Positions 39,112 to 47,974 of a stretch of DNA of 64,000 nt are shown piece after piece. This DNA is from a virus. The position numbers and the translations under genes are program-made. The DNA is taken from positions 1 to 64,000 of IMG/VR virus record IMGVR_UViG_3300046558_000178; one strand, given 5' to 3'. How positions within the stretch are numbered: the first letter of the stretch is position 1; each line of letters starts with the position of its first letter. The notes under the pieces were generated by a model. The model had not been told where the DNA came from, made no database searches, and worked only from the letters and a program-made list of their open reading frames with translations.

Positions 39112-41441
39112 CCTTCGCGGTACTGACTCATACCAAAGTTGGCGGCGCGAACGGCGGCACCACGCCTACGATAGACACTACCGGCGCCAATCTGATCGTC
39201 ATGTCCGCCGCTTATTCCGGCTCGGCCGCCATCAGCGACAGCAAGGGCAACACGTACACGCTCGGCCTGTCGCGCGGAAGTTCGATCATTGCGCTGTTTT
39301 ACTGCATCAACCCCATTGTTGGAACCGGGCACACGTTCACCATAGCGGCGTCGGTGGGTTCAATTACTGTGGCGGCGTTCAGTTCAACGCTGACGCCGGC
39401 CGTGGACACTAGCGTGACATCGCAAGGTTCCAATGGCAATGGCCTGAATCACACCATTGGTACTTCTGCCCTGACCCCAAGCGGAAACAACGGGTTGGTG
39501 GTGTCAGCTGGTAGTTTCCCTGCCGCATACGGCGGCGTGCTGACCGCCGGCAGCGGCTTCGCACTGGCCGACAGCCAGAACTATGTCAGCGGTACAAATT
39601 TCGGCTGCGACCTGGTGTGCCAGATCCAGACCACGGCCAGCACGATCGCGGCCAATGCGGTGGTGTCCAGTTGGGGGAGTAACGCGCTCGTATCCGATAG
39701 TGTTTCCATGGCGTTCAAGGATGTCGTGCCACCCGCGACGATTAACCTCGTTGGCGCAAGCCTGTCTCAGTCAGCCTCGATCAGCGCCGGCGCGATAACT
39801 GTCACGGCAGGTTCCTCGGGCACGGTAGCGATTACCAATCCAGTTTCCTTTGCCGGCTTCCAGCGCGCGGGCGCCATTGGATCGATCCCGATCACAGGCA
39901 CGGTGACGGGCGCGGCCGAGGACATCGAGGCAAGCTTTAACGGCGGCGCCTACCAGACCATCGCCACGTCCGTCGCGGCAGGCAGTTACAGTGGCGTGCT
40001 AACCGGGCAGGCGCAGGGGCAGGGCACTCTCACGGTACGCAAGAAAATCACCAACACCGCCTTGGCTACGGTGGCAAACGTCGGCATCGGCGACGTGTTT
40101 CTGATCGGCGGTGACAGCATTAGCGAAGGGCGTGGCGCGTCGGCGCAGTCGTATAGCCACGCCACATTGCACGCTGCGGACTTTCGCCAGGACGACGCAT
40201 GGAAGGACGGCAACGACGCGACCGACACCGGCACGAGCGCGGGCTCGCATTGGCCGCTGCTTGCTACGCACATTATGGCCTCGCAGGGTGTGCCGGTGTT
40301 CTTCATCTCCTGCGGCACCGGCGGAACCGACGTTGCGGGCTCCAATAGCTCATGGGCCAAACCAGGCGGCGACTACAACGTCATGGTGCAGCAGGTGATC
40401 GATTCGCGCGCCGGCGGCGTCAAAGCGGTGCTAATGCACCTTGGCCCGAACGCGATTGTCAACAGCAACAACGCCGCAATCGCGCTGGCGACCTACCGGA
40501 CCGCGCTCGACACACTGGCCAGCAACTTGGCCGGTGATGTGGCCGGCGCTCCTAAGCTTCACGTTGGCATCTGCGGCGAGGTCGGCACCGGGAACCCGCC
40601 TGACCGGCGCACGGCCGAGGACAATATCCGTGGCGGTATCTTATCGGCATGGAATAACAACGGCGCGGCCATCAAGCCCGGCCCGGTGTTGATCGAGCAG
40701 GACTACGGCGACAACGTCCATCCGAGCACGACGCCGCAGCTGCAGGTGGTTGCGGATCGCTGGTGGGCGGCCATCAGCCAATCGCTGTACGGTGGCACGA
40801 ACGGACGCGGGCCGCGTTTGTCCAGCGCGCAGTGGAACATCGGCCGCACGGTGCTGACCGTTACATTCGACCGAGCGCTGAAAACCGGCCTGACCTTCGC
40901 CACGCAGCCGTGGATCGTTAAGGACAACGGCGCGGCGATGACAGTGAGCAGCGTCGCATACCACAGCACCAACGCGAGTGCGATCCTGATCACCACCAGC
41001 GCCGCTGCGACCGGCCCCGCTAATACCACCACACTGACGTTTGCCAGCGGAGATGACGCCGTGGGCCGTGTTATCCCGATTTCCACGGATATCACGTTGC
41101 CCAGTGCAGGCGCGGTGAACCTGCCGGCCGAGCCGATCTACGCGGCGGCCGTGGCGGAATTGGTTGCTGGAACTATCACGCACAACCCACTGGCGCGCAA
41201 CACAGATTCAGGCGCAGCAGGGGCTTCGCGCCAGTTGTGGAACAATGAAGTAGGCCTGGTTATCTACTTCTACTCGATGACGACCGGCTTGCCGGTGACA
41301 AGTAAAACTGGTTGGGCCACGGACGGCGCGGGCGTGCCACCGGCCACGTCGGATGTGTTGCTGGTGCCTGGAACGAGTTACGATGTGCGCTACGTTCTAG
41401 CCGGCGGCGCGCGCGGTTCTGCTGTTTTGGTAGCTGCATGA
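39108..41441 (+). CDS. SGNH-hydrolase virion protein
   Basis: 777 residues. Beta-sandwich N-terminus, one copy of the NLVGASLSQSASISAGAITV linker at ~212, then an SGNH/sialate-esterase domain: block I GGDSISEG (Ser ~336), a Gly/Asn block HLGPNAIV and block V GDNVHPS (Asp/His ~533). A C-terminal SwmA-like beta domain (LTVTFDRALKTGLTF) and a strand-rich end follow. SGNH enzymes deacylate glycans, so it may trim acetyl groups from host capsule or O-antigen. It is encoded in the head module, not with tail genes. Confidence 0.75.
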   Translation: MTFAVLTHTKVGGANGGTTPTIDTTGANLIVMSAAYSGSAAISDSKGNTYTLGLSRGSSIIALFYCINPIVGTGHTFTIAASVGSITVAAFSSTLTPAVDTSVTSQGSNGNGLNHTIGTSALTPSGNNGLVVSAGSFPAAYGGVLTAGSGFALADSQNYVSGTNFGCDLVCQIQTTASTIAANAVVSSWGSNALVSDSVSMAFKDVVPPATINLVGASLSQSASISAGAITVTAGSSGTVAITNPVSFAGFQRAGAIGSIPITGTVTGAAEDIEASFNGGAYQTIATSVAAGSYSGVLTGQAQGQGTLTVRKKITNTALATVANVGIGDVFLIGGDSISEGRGASAQSYSHATLHAADFRQDDAWKDGNDATDTGTSAGSHWPLLATHIMASQGVPVFFISCGTGGTDVAGSNSSWAKPGGDYNVMVQQVIDSRAGGVKAVLMHLGPNAIVNSNNAAIALATYRTALDTLASNLAGDVAGAPKLHVGICGEVGTGNPPDRRTAEDNIRGGILSAWNNNGAAIKPGPVLIEQDYGDNVHPSTTPQLQVVADRWWAAISQSLYGGTNGRGPRLSSAQWNIGRTVLTVTFDRALKTGLTFATQPWIVKDNGAAMTVSSVAYHSTNASAILITTSAAATGPANTTTLTFASGDDAVGRVIPISTDITLPSAGAVNLPAEPIYAAAVAELVAGTITHNPLARNTDSGAAGASRQLWNNEVGLVIYFYSMTTGLPVTSKTGWATDGAGVPPATSDVLLVPGTSYDVRYVLAGGARGSAVLVAA

Positions 41442-44400
41442 GCATCGCCACCTTCACCCTGAAGTCGGCGACGAGCTCCGCAGCGGCGCCATTCTCGACC
41501 GGCCACGCATTCAAGCGCGGCGACGTGCCGGTCGGGTCGCAGCTTGTTAGCGGCCTGTCTGATATGCAGGTAGTGGCGAAGAACGCCTGGCCGGACGGCT
41601 CGCTGAAGTTCGCCGTGATCTCTGGTCGTGCGGCGCTGACAGGCGGCACCGCGCTGCCTGTGGTGCTGTCGATCGGCACGCCGGCCGGTGGTACGGCGCT
41701 CACCACCGCCGACTTGAAGGCCACCGGCATCACTGCCACCACCGACGCGGGGGGCTTCGGCTCGGCGTCATGGGCCACCACGGATTGGGATGCGCCGTTG
41801 CAGACGTGGATCAGCGGCCCGAGGATGAGCAGCTGGATTTACCGCAAGCAGATTGGCAGCGATCCTCATCTGGTGGCCTTTCTGGAGGTGCGGCTGTATG
41901 CTGGCGGCGAGGTGAACGTGCTGCCGTGGTTGGAGAACGGCTACTTCCGCGTGGCGGCTCCAACCAATAAGAGCGACACCTACACCTTCACGCTGGGTGG
42001 CACCTCGCGTTTTAGTCTGGCCATCGACCTGAAACACCATCAGCGCACGGTGCTGATCAACGGCACGGCACTATCCTATTGGCTTGGTGTGGAGCCTGGC
42101 GTGACGCCACTGGTGGATCCCGCTTACATCCAGGCCACCGAACTGGTGCCGACATACTCCGCCGTGCTGGCGGCTGGCGCGGCCCGCGTGACTGCGCAGG
42201 TGGCGACCTTTGCCCCGCTCCAGCAGGGTAATTTCGACTACAGCTCCGATTCGATGGCGCAGTCCGGCTACCAGCGCCCAATTGGCCTGCTGCCGGAGCA
42301 CGACATGCTGTACCTGGTGGCTGATCCTGCTGACCGCCCGGCACTGCACGCCTCAGTGGTGCGCAATGGCTACTCCGCCGGCCGCTATGGCATCCACTTC
42401 CGCGACGAGACGACAATAACGCAGAGCCCACCAGCATTCTCCAGCTACCCGACACTGGTGTTGGACCCTGCTGGTATCAAGGACACCGGTGGCTCGACCA
42501 CCAGCACCTACACGCCGGCCACCACAGGTGGCAGCGGTCCTCAGTGGGACGCGGCGCACTGCCCCAGCGTGGGCTACATGGCGTATCTGCTGACCGGACG
42601 TTTTTACTTCAAAGAGGAAGTCCAGTTCGCCACCATCGCCAACCATTTCGCGGTCACCGATTGGGTGCGTGGTGGCGGCAATGGCACGCCGGCCTACACC
42701 CCAAGGGCTGGATTCACTGGCGCGTCCGGCATCTGCAACTCGATGACGCAGACACGACAAGGTTCCTGGCGTTTCCGCACGCTGGCGCAGGCGCTCGCCG
42801 CCACGCCGGATGCGGGCGACCCTTTGCGCAGCGAGTTGGTGGCCAGCGTCGAGGCAAATTGCGAGTACTTCCACCAGATATATGTGGCGCAGTCCAACAA
42901 TCCGTTTGGCGTCATCGAGCCGGCAGCGGACGAGATTTACACCGACGTTGCCACCGACCGGCGCATGGTGCCAATCTGGCAGCAGGATTTCGGCACCGCC
43001 GCATGGGGTATGGCGCTCGCGCTTGACCTGCCAATATCGACCGCCAAAAAAGTCAAGATGGTGGCTTTCTTCGCATGGAAAGCCAGGTCGGTCGTGCATC
43101 GCCTGGGCCTTTCATCCGGTTACCGCTTCGAGCAGGCCGGCGTGTATGAATACCCTGCCTCGGCGTCCACCACGCCGGATTTTCAGCATGGCACCGGCCC
43201 ATGGTACGCCGATGACGCGGCGGCCTACGCGGCCACATCGGTGGGCAAGCAAGCCCGCGCGCAGACTGACAATGTGCTGGATTACTTCCTGGTTGATTAC
43301 GGTCCGCCCGAGAAAAGCGTGTGGGCCAACCTGGTGCCAGCCATCGCCTACGCCACCCGCCATGGGGTGACTGGCGCCGTGGCCGCCTACGTGCGCCTGA
43401 CCGGCGCATCCAACTACTCAACAATGACGGCTGGTTTCAACACCACGCCAGTCTGGTCGGTGATGCCGGCTGCAGCGACGGTGCTGTCACCGGCGGTAGG
43501 TATAGGCCACGTTACGCGTGTGGACACCACCGACTATATCAGCGGCGTGACGGTGTGCGGCGATGCCGGCTTCGGCGTGCTGGCGTCCGAGATCCCGGAA
43601 GGTTTCGCGAATCCGTCTATGCTGGCCAACGACGTGGATGGCGCAGACCCGGCGAACACCGTCTACCGAGTGCAGGTGCTGACGGGGCCCAGCGTGGGCT
43701 CGCTTGTCGTGTACGAGGATGGCTCCGCCGTCTACACGCCGCCAAGCGCCGGCTACGTCGGCGTGGCAGCCGGTACGCATCGCGTCTGGAAGAACAATGA
43801 GCCGGCCTACGACGATACCTACAGCTTCACCAGCGGCAGCCAGGTCGGCACCGCCAACCTGACCGGGGCCAATCTCAGCGGGCCAGCCACGGTGTCGGTG
43901 GGTGCAGTTACGGTGACTCGCACCGTGAACCTGACCGGCACGAACCTGTCGCAGTCGGCCACGGTCACCAGTGGTGCCGTCACCGTCCCGCACGCTGTGA
44001 ACTTGGCCGGCGCCGACCTGAGCCAAACAGCCATCGTGAGCAGCGGCGCGGTGACGATAACGCCGCCGGCGCCGCCTCCGCTAGATCTGCGCTTTGCTCG
44101 CCCAACGGCAGATGTCACTGCCGGCGACTGGCTGCCGTCGTCCGGATCCAGCCTGTGCACCATGATAAACGAGCCGAGCGCGGACAATTCCGACTTCATC
44201 TACACCACCACGCCGGGGAGTTCTGCGGAGGTCCTGCTGAATCCGGTACAAGATCCTGGCACCAGCAACGGCCAAGTGGTGCGGTATCAGGTGTGGTCTC
44301 TTACTGGCGCCGGCGTGACTGTGGAGTTTAAGCAAGGCGCCCAAGTCATCGCTAGATGGAACCACGCGACGCTGCCAACGGTACCAACGATTTATGCCCG

Positions 44401-44473
44401 GATGCTCTCACCATCGGAATGCGACAGCATCACCGACTATACCAACCTACAGATTAAATTCACGGCGGTGTAA
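41438..44473 (+). CDS. Large (1011-residue) surface-type virion protein
   Basis: The N-terminal ~600 residues look like a carbohydrate-active or large beta/alpha domain (LPWLENGYFRVAAP, FHQIYVAQSNNPFGVIEPAA, IYTDVATDRRMVPIWQQDFG). A cadherin-like segment (VYEDGSAVYTPPSAGYVG) follows, then three ~24-residue repeats with NLTGTNLSQSATVTSGAVTV near residues 805-870, then a C-terminal jelly-roll-like domain. Function unknown; probably binds or modifies host surface sugar. Coupled to the SGNH gene by ATGA. Confidence 0.6.
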   Translation: MSIATFTLKSATSSAAAPFSTGHAFKRGDVPVGSQLVSGLSDMQVVAKNAWPDGSLKFAVISGRAALTGGTALPVVLSIGTPAGGTALTTADLKATGITATTDAGGFGSASWATTDWDAPLQTWISGPRMSSWIYRKQIGSDPHLVAFLEVRLYAGGEVNVLPWLENGYFRVAAPTNKSDTYTFTLGGTSRFSLAIDLKHHQRTVLINGTALSYWLGVEPGVTPLVDPAYIQATELVPTYSAVLAAGAARVTAQVATFAPLQQGNFDYSSDSMAQSGYQRPIGLLPEHDMLYLVADPADRPALHASVVRNGYSAGRYGIHFRDETTITQSPPAFSSYPTLVLDPAGIKDTGGSTTSTYTPATTGGSGPQWDAAHCPSVGYMAYLLTGRFYFKEEVQFATIANHFAVTDWVRGGGNGTPAYTPRAGFTGASGICNSMTQTRQGSWRFRTLAQALAATPDAGDPLRSELVASVEANCEYFHQIYVAQSNNPFGVIEPAADEIYTDVATDRRMVPIWQQDFGTAAWGMALALDLPISTAKKVKMVAFFAWKARSVVHRLGLSSGYRFEQAGVYEYPASASTTPDFQHGTGPWYADDAAAYAATSVGKQARAQTDNVLDYFLVDYGPPEKSVWANLVPAIAYATRHGVTGAVAAYVRLTGASNYSTMTAGFNTTPVWSVMPAAATVLSPAVGIGHVTRVDTTDYISGVTVCGDAGFGVLASEIPEGFANPSMLANDVDGADPANTVYRVQVLTGPSVGSLVVYEDGSAVYTPPSAGYVGVAAGTHRVWKNNEPAYDDTYSFTSGSQVGTANLTGANLSGPATVSVGAVTVTRTVNLTGTNLSQSATVTSGAVTVPHAVNLAGADLSQTAIVSSGAVTITPPAPPPLDLRFARPTADVTAGDWLPSSGSSLCTMINEPSADNSDFIYTTTPGSSAEVLLNPVQDPGTSNGQVVRYQVWSLTGAGVTVEFKQGAQVIARWNHATLPTVPTIYARMLSPSECDSITDYTNLQIKFTAV

Positions 44474-44653
44474 ATGGACGTCAGAGTCGGTGAAGTTTAT
44501 TTCGATGCTCTCGGCAATGCAACAAACGTCGGATGGGTGGAGTTTGATGTGATGGCCGTTGTTTGTGTCCGAGGGCCAGAAGGCCCCGGATATACTCCTC
44601 ACCGAAATGAGCAAATGACCCGACCAGTCGCAATACAAAGGAACGACCGATGA
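44474..44653 (+). CDS. Small protein at the end of the surface-protein block
   Basis: 59 residues (VGEVYFDALGNATNVGWVEF ... GPEGPGYTPHRNEQ). Starts directly after the previous stop and overlaps the connector start by 4 bp. Function unknown. Confidence 0.5.
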   Translation: MDVRVGEVYFDALGNATNVGWVEFDVMAVVCVRGPEGPGYTPHRNEQMTRPVAIQRNDR

Positions 44654-45210
44654 CCACACGACTGATCACGCCGCCGGCCGCGCTGCCGGTCACTTTGGCA
44701 GCCGCAAAGAAGAATTTAAAGATCGACGGAACCGATCAAGACGATGAGGTCAGTGACTGGGTGAGGGGCATTGCGTCACACGTCGAGCACTACACGGGCC
44801 GCGCGCTGATCGCGCAACAGTGGCGCGTGACGCTCGACAGGTTCCCTGACGCCATCAACCTCGAAAAATCACCCATCGTGTCGGTGGAAGGCGTGCAGTT
44901 CCTCGATGCGGATGGTGTGCTTCAGACACTGGACCCGGCTGATTACATTGTCGACGCGGTCTCCGAGCCTGGCTATGTGGTGCCGGGGCGCGGCAAGGCG
45001 TGGCCAGCCACCTATCGGGAGATCAATGCCGTGAGCGTGGACTACACCTGCGGATACGGCGCCAGCCCGGCGGCTATCCCGGCTGGAATCAAGCTGTACA
45101 TCCTGGCGAAGCTACGCGAACAGTTCGACCCGGCGGTGCGCATGGAGCGTGATACCGTCCAGAGCAGTTTCATCGACAGCCAACTGGACCCATTCAAGGT
45201 GTACGCATGA
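44650..45210 (+). CDS. Head-tail connector (HK97 gp6-like)
   Basis: 186 residues. Helical start PVTLAAAKKNLKIDGTDQDD, then EVSDWVRGIASHVEHYTGRA and VDYTCGYGASPAAIPAGIKL, the phage_connect_1/gp6 pattern. Forms the ring under the portal. First gene of the connector block after the large surface-protein insertion. Confidence 0.82.
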   Translation: MTTRLITPPAALPVTLAAAKKNLKIDGTDQDDEVSDWVRGIASHVEHYTGRALIAQQWRVTLDRFPDAINLEKSPIVSVEGVQFLDADGVLQTLDPADYIVDAVSEPGYVVPGRGKAWPATYREINAVSVDYTCGYGASPAAIPAGIKLYILAKLREQFDPAVRMERDTVQSSFIDSQLDPFKVYA

Positions 45211-45527
45211 GCTTCGCCGCCACGCTACGCCACAAAGTCTCAATCCAAGAGCTTCCGTCCGGTAGTGACGCCAACGGCCAACCGCTGACCGACTGGGTGG
45301 AGCTATGCGCGCCATACGCGGATATCCTCGGCACCGGTGGGTTAGAGACGATCAAGGGCGGAGCAGTCACCTCCATTGTGAAGAAGTCAATCAGGATCCG
45401 TTACCGGACCAACGTGACTGCGGGCATGCGGGTGGTGCACGGCGTGACGATCTACAACATCCTGGCCGTGGTACCTGACGAACGCGGCCGAGTTTATACG
45501 GACCTTATCTGCGAGACGACCGGATGA
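45207..45527 (+). CDS. Head closure / head-tail joining protein (HK97 gp7-like)
   Basis: 106 residues: LRHKVSIQELPSGSDANGQP and RIRYRTNVTAGMRVVHGVTI, the phage_H_T_join family. Adaptor ring between connector and tail. ATGA overlaps at both ends. Confidence 0.85.
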   Translation: MSFAATLRHKVSIQELPSGSDANGQPLTDWVELCAPYADILGTGGLETIKGGAVTSIVKKSIRIRYRTNVTAGMRVVHGVTIYNILAVVPDERGRVYTDLICETTG

Positions 45528-46045
45528 CACTCCTTCGCGTTGATATGGCCGGGCTGAACGACATATTGGACCAGATTGGCGACCACGCCGAGGCAGCAGC
45601 GCGCCCAGCCGCGCAGGCTGCCGCGCAGGTTCTGTATGACGAGGTGGGGAGGAACGTGGCACTCTTGGGCCGAAAGACGGGCAACTTGACCAGCGCCATA
45701 TACCAGGCCTTTTCCTCAGCTAATAGCGGGCCAGGACATGCGACTTACCACGTGAGCTGGAATAAGCGCAAAGCGCCGCATGGAGGTCTGGTCGAGTTCG
45801 GACACATCCAGCGCTACGTCTCGTATGTGGGGAGTGACGGCAATTGGTACACCGCAATCCGCCCTTCGATGAGAGGAAAGCCAAAGCCGACACGGAATGC
45901 CTCCCAGGCCGTGAAGGATGCCTATTACGTGCTGCTGCCGGCGCCCAAGCAGGTCGCCGCGCAGTCGTTCGTCCGCAAAGCGACATCAAAGTTCGATGCA
46001 GCGGCGGCCGCCGCGCAGGCAAAGTTGCTTGAGGAAATTCAATGA
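45524..46045 (+). CDS. HK97 gp10-like tail-joining protein
   Basis: 173 residues: VDMAGLNDILDQIGDHAEAA, then VLYDEVGRNVALLGRKTGNL and HGGLVEFGHI, the HK97-gp10_like family. Part of the neck/tail completion complex. Coupled to both neighbours. Confidence 0.85.
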   Translation: MTLLRVDMAGLNDILDQIGDHAEAAARPAAQAAAQVLYDEVGRNVALLGRKTGNLTSAIYQAFSSANSGPGHATYHVSWNKRKAPHGGLVEFGHIQRYVSYVGSDGNWYTAIRPSMRGKPKPTRNASQAVKDAYYVLLPAPKQVAAQSFVRKATSKFDAAAAAAQAKLLEEIQ

Positions 46046-46395
46046 CACTGGAATTGACCTTGGTGGCCGTGTTGAAAACGGTCTGCGTCCGGACCTTCAC
46101 TGACTTCGCTCAGCCAAATACTGCGCGCCCATACGTCACCTTTCAACAAATTGGTGGCCAGGCAATAGAAGTGCTGGGTAAGGAGGTTCCTTCGAAGGAA
46201 AACGCCGAGATGCAAATAAACGTTTGGGCGGATTCCCGCCCTGAAGCGAAGGCGTTGATTAAGAGCATTGAGCAGGCCCTCATCCTGAGTACAGAATTTC
46301 AAGCCACTCCACTGGCCGCGGCCGCCTCCGACTTTGACTCGAGCATCCCGGTCTATAGCAGCAGGCAGGACTTCAGCATATGGGCTGACCGGTAA
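46042..46395 (+). CDS. Tail terminator-like protein (DUF3168)
   Basis: 117 residues: PYVTFQQIGGQAIEVLG then EMQINVWADSRPEAKALIKS and VYSSRQDFSIW, the DUF3168 tail-completion pattern. Caps the tail tube at the neck. Confidence 0.82.
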   Translation: MTLELTLVAVLKTVCVRTFTDFAQPNTARPYVTFQQIGGQAIEVLGKEVPSKENAEMQINVWADSRPEAKALIKSIEQALILSTEFQATPLAAAASDFDSSIPVYSSRQDFSIWADR

Positions 46396-46415
46396 CGCGC
46401 CCAATTCAAAAAAAC

Positions 46416-46446
46416 AAGCCGCCTTGAGAAATCAGGCGGCTTTTTT
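46416..46446 (+). terminator. Intrinsic terminator 1 before major tail gene
   Basis: Stem AAGCCGCC/GGCGGCTT-type with an 11-nt loop and six T. Confidence 0.85.
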
Positions 46447-46470
46447 CATGCCCGAAAGGGTTTCACGACG

Positions 46471-46490
46471 CCCGCTTTTGCGGGTTTTTT
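46471..46490 (+). terminator. Intrinsic terminator 2 before major tail gene
   Basis: Stem CCCGC/GCGGG with loop TTTT and six T, in tandem with the previous one. Confidence 0.8.
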
Positions 46491-46509
46491 CATTTTAGAG
46501 GCCCACAAA

Positions 46510-47157
46510 ATGGCGTTTTCGCTTCCCAATGGCACCAGCTATTCGCTGGCCGCCACCTATGCAGCCGCAATCGCAGTCACCGCCGCCACGAACGCGTCCG
46601 AGGCAGTCCTGACCACAGCAGCAAACACCTACGCAGTGGGTGACCTGCTGGAATACACGTCGGGATGGACCCGGGCAAACAATCGCATTTTCCGCGTCAA
46701 GCTAGCGACCGGTACGAGCGCGACCCTGGAAGGGTTCGATACCACCCTGACTTCGCTATTCCCCGCCGGCGCTGGCGTGGGCTCGCTCCGCAAAATCCTG
46801 ACCTGGACGCCGATCACCCAAGTGATCTCCTGCGAACCTTCGGGCGGCGACGCGAAGTTTGCGACGGTCGAGCCGATGGATACCGACACGGAACTCAACA
46901 TCCCTGCCGGTTACTCGGCCCAGTCGTTGGCCATGACCATCGGCGACGACCCAACTCTGCCCCATCACGCGGCGCTGAAGGCCGTATCCGATGCGCGCAA
47001 GATCAACGCTCTGCAAGCCCAATTGCCGAGCGGCAGCAAGATCTTCTACAACGGTTATTGCACGTTCGATGAAACGCCGTCGCTGACGAAAGGCCAGGTC
47101 ATGGCCGTGAAGGCGAGCTTCGCCTTGCAGGGACGCGCGGTCCGTTACGCCAGCTAA
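46510..47157 (+). CDS. Major tail tube protein
   Basis: 215 residues: beta-rich tube fold with GDLLEYTSGWTRANNRIFRV, ISCEPSGGDAKFATVEPMDT and YNGYCTFDETPSLTKGQVMA. Forms the flexible tail tube. It is isolated by two terminators upstream and one downstream. Confidence 0.85.
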   Translation: MAFSLPNGTSYSLAATYAAAIAVTAATNASEAVLTTAANTYAVGDLLEYTSGWTRANNRIFRVKLATGTSATLEGFDTTLTSLFPAGAGVGSLRKILTWTPITQVISCEPSGGDAKFATVEPMDTDTELNIPAGYSAQSLAMTIGDDPTLPHHAALKAVSDARKINALQAQLPSGSKIFYNGYCTFDETPSLTKGQVMAVKASFALQGRAVRYAS

Positions 47158-47191
47158 CCACCACGTTTTCGCCCGGTCGAGGGCTTTCCAG

Positions 47192-47219
47192 CCGGCGGGT
47201 CATTCCCGTCGGTCTTTTT
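47192..47219 (+). terminator. Intrinsic terminator after major tail gene
   Basis: 8-bp stem CCGGCGGG/CCCGTCGG (one G-T pair), 5-nt loop, TCTTTTT. Confidence 0.75.
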
Positions 47220-47242
47220 CACCCACCAGAAAGAAAACAATT

Positions 47243-47665
47243 ATGGCGAAAATTATCCTCGGCAAACCGCCGGAGTCGTTCCAGCGCACCCTGGCTTTCC
47301 TGCAAGTAGACGGCAGCCCTGGCAGTATGGGCGTGACTTACATCTACCGTACCCGCACCGAATTCGGCGCCTTCACTGACGGCCTGATCGAACAGGGCCG
47401 CGCCGCTGCCGCCGCCGAAATGGACAAGCTAGCCGACTTGGCCAAGCAGGGCCAACCCATCCCCGAACTGACCCAATCGGAGATCCTTGCCCGTGAAGCG
47501 AAGGCGAATGTCGGCTACGTCATGAGCTGCATCAAGGGCTGGGACTTGGACGTCCCATTCGACCTGGCCGCCGTCATGCAGCTGGCTGATGAAGTTCCTG
47601 CTGCGATCCACTCGATCTGCGACAACTACCGCGCCGCTATCGTCGAAGGCCGCCAGGGAAACTGA
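47243..47665 (+). CDS. Tail assembly chaperone, short form (gpG-like)
   Basis: 140 residues in the zero frame (LGKPPESFQRTLAFLQVDGS ... YRAAIVEGRQGN). Chaperones the tape measure during tail assembly. The last codons contain a slippery site, so a longer -1 product is also made, as with lambda G and GT. Confidence 0.88.
   Translation: MAKIILGKPPESFQRTLAFLQVDGSPGSMGVTYIYRTRTEFGAFTDGLIEQGRAAAAAEMDKLADLAKQGQPIPELTQSEILAREAKANVGYVMSCIKGWDLDVPFDLAAVMQLADEVPAAIHSICDNYRAAIVEGRQGN
47656..47662 (+). promoter_or_regulatory. -1 ribosomal frameshift site GGGAAAC
   Basis: Heptamer of the X XXY YYZ type (G GGA AAC) directly before the TGA at 47663. Shifting into -1 continues with CTG ACC GGC into a 101-codon open frame. 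Confidence 0.9.
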
Positions 47666-47967
47666 CCGGCGCCGCCCGCGCACTGTACACGCCTGGCCCG
47701 ACCGACGATCAGCTGAAATCTGCCGGCCTGACCCGTGCCGACTTCACCGAAAACGACTTCGAAGTGTGGCCGGAAAACTGGCCGGCATTTCGGTTGTTGG
47801 TCGACCTGCAGACACAGTGGCGCGGTGGCGGCGCCGGCCTGGACTACAACGTCATGTTCCACAAGATGGACCGCATAGGCCTGACTTCCGAGCAATACGA
47901 TGCCCTGGAGGATGATATGCGCATCCTGGAACAGGCAGCAATGAGCGCGATGCACGAGAAAGATTGA
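47662..47967 (+). CDS. Tail assembly chaperone frameshift extension (T part of GT)
   Basis: Open only in the -1 frame and without its own ATG near the start: LTGAARALYTPGPTDDQLKS onward, with WPENWPAFRLLVDLQTQWRG, the usual sequence of gpGT extensions. The fusion of 140+101 residues binds the tape measure. Ends 7 bp before the tape measure gene. Confidence 0.88.
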   Translation: MTGAARALYTPGPTDDQLKSAGLTRADFTENDFEVWPENWPAFRLLVDLQTQWRGGGAGLDYNVMFHKMDRIGLTSEQYDALEDDMRILEQAAMSAMHEKD

Positions 47968-47974
47968 GGAATCG

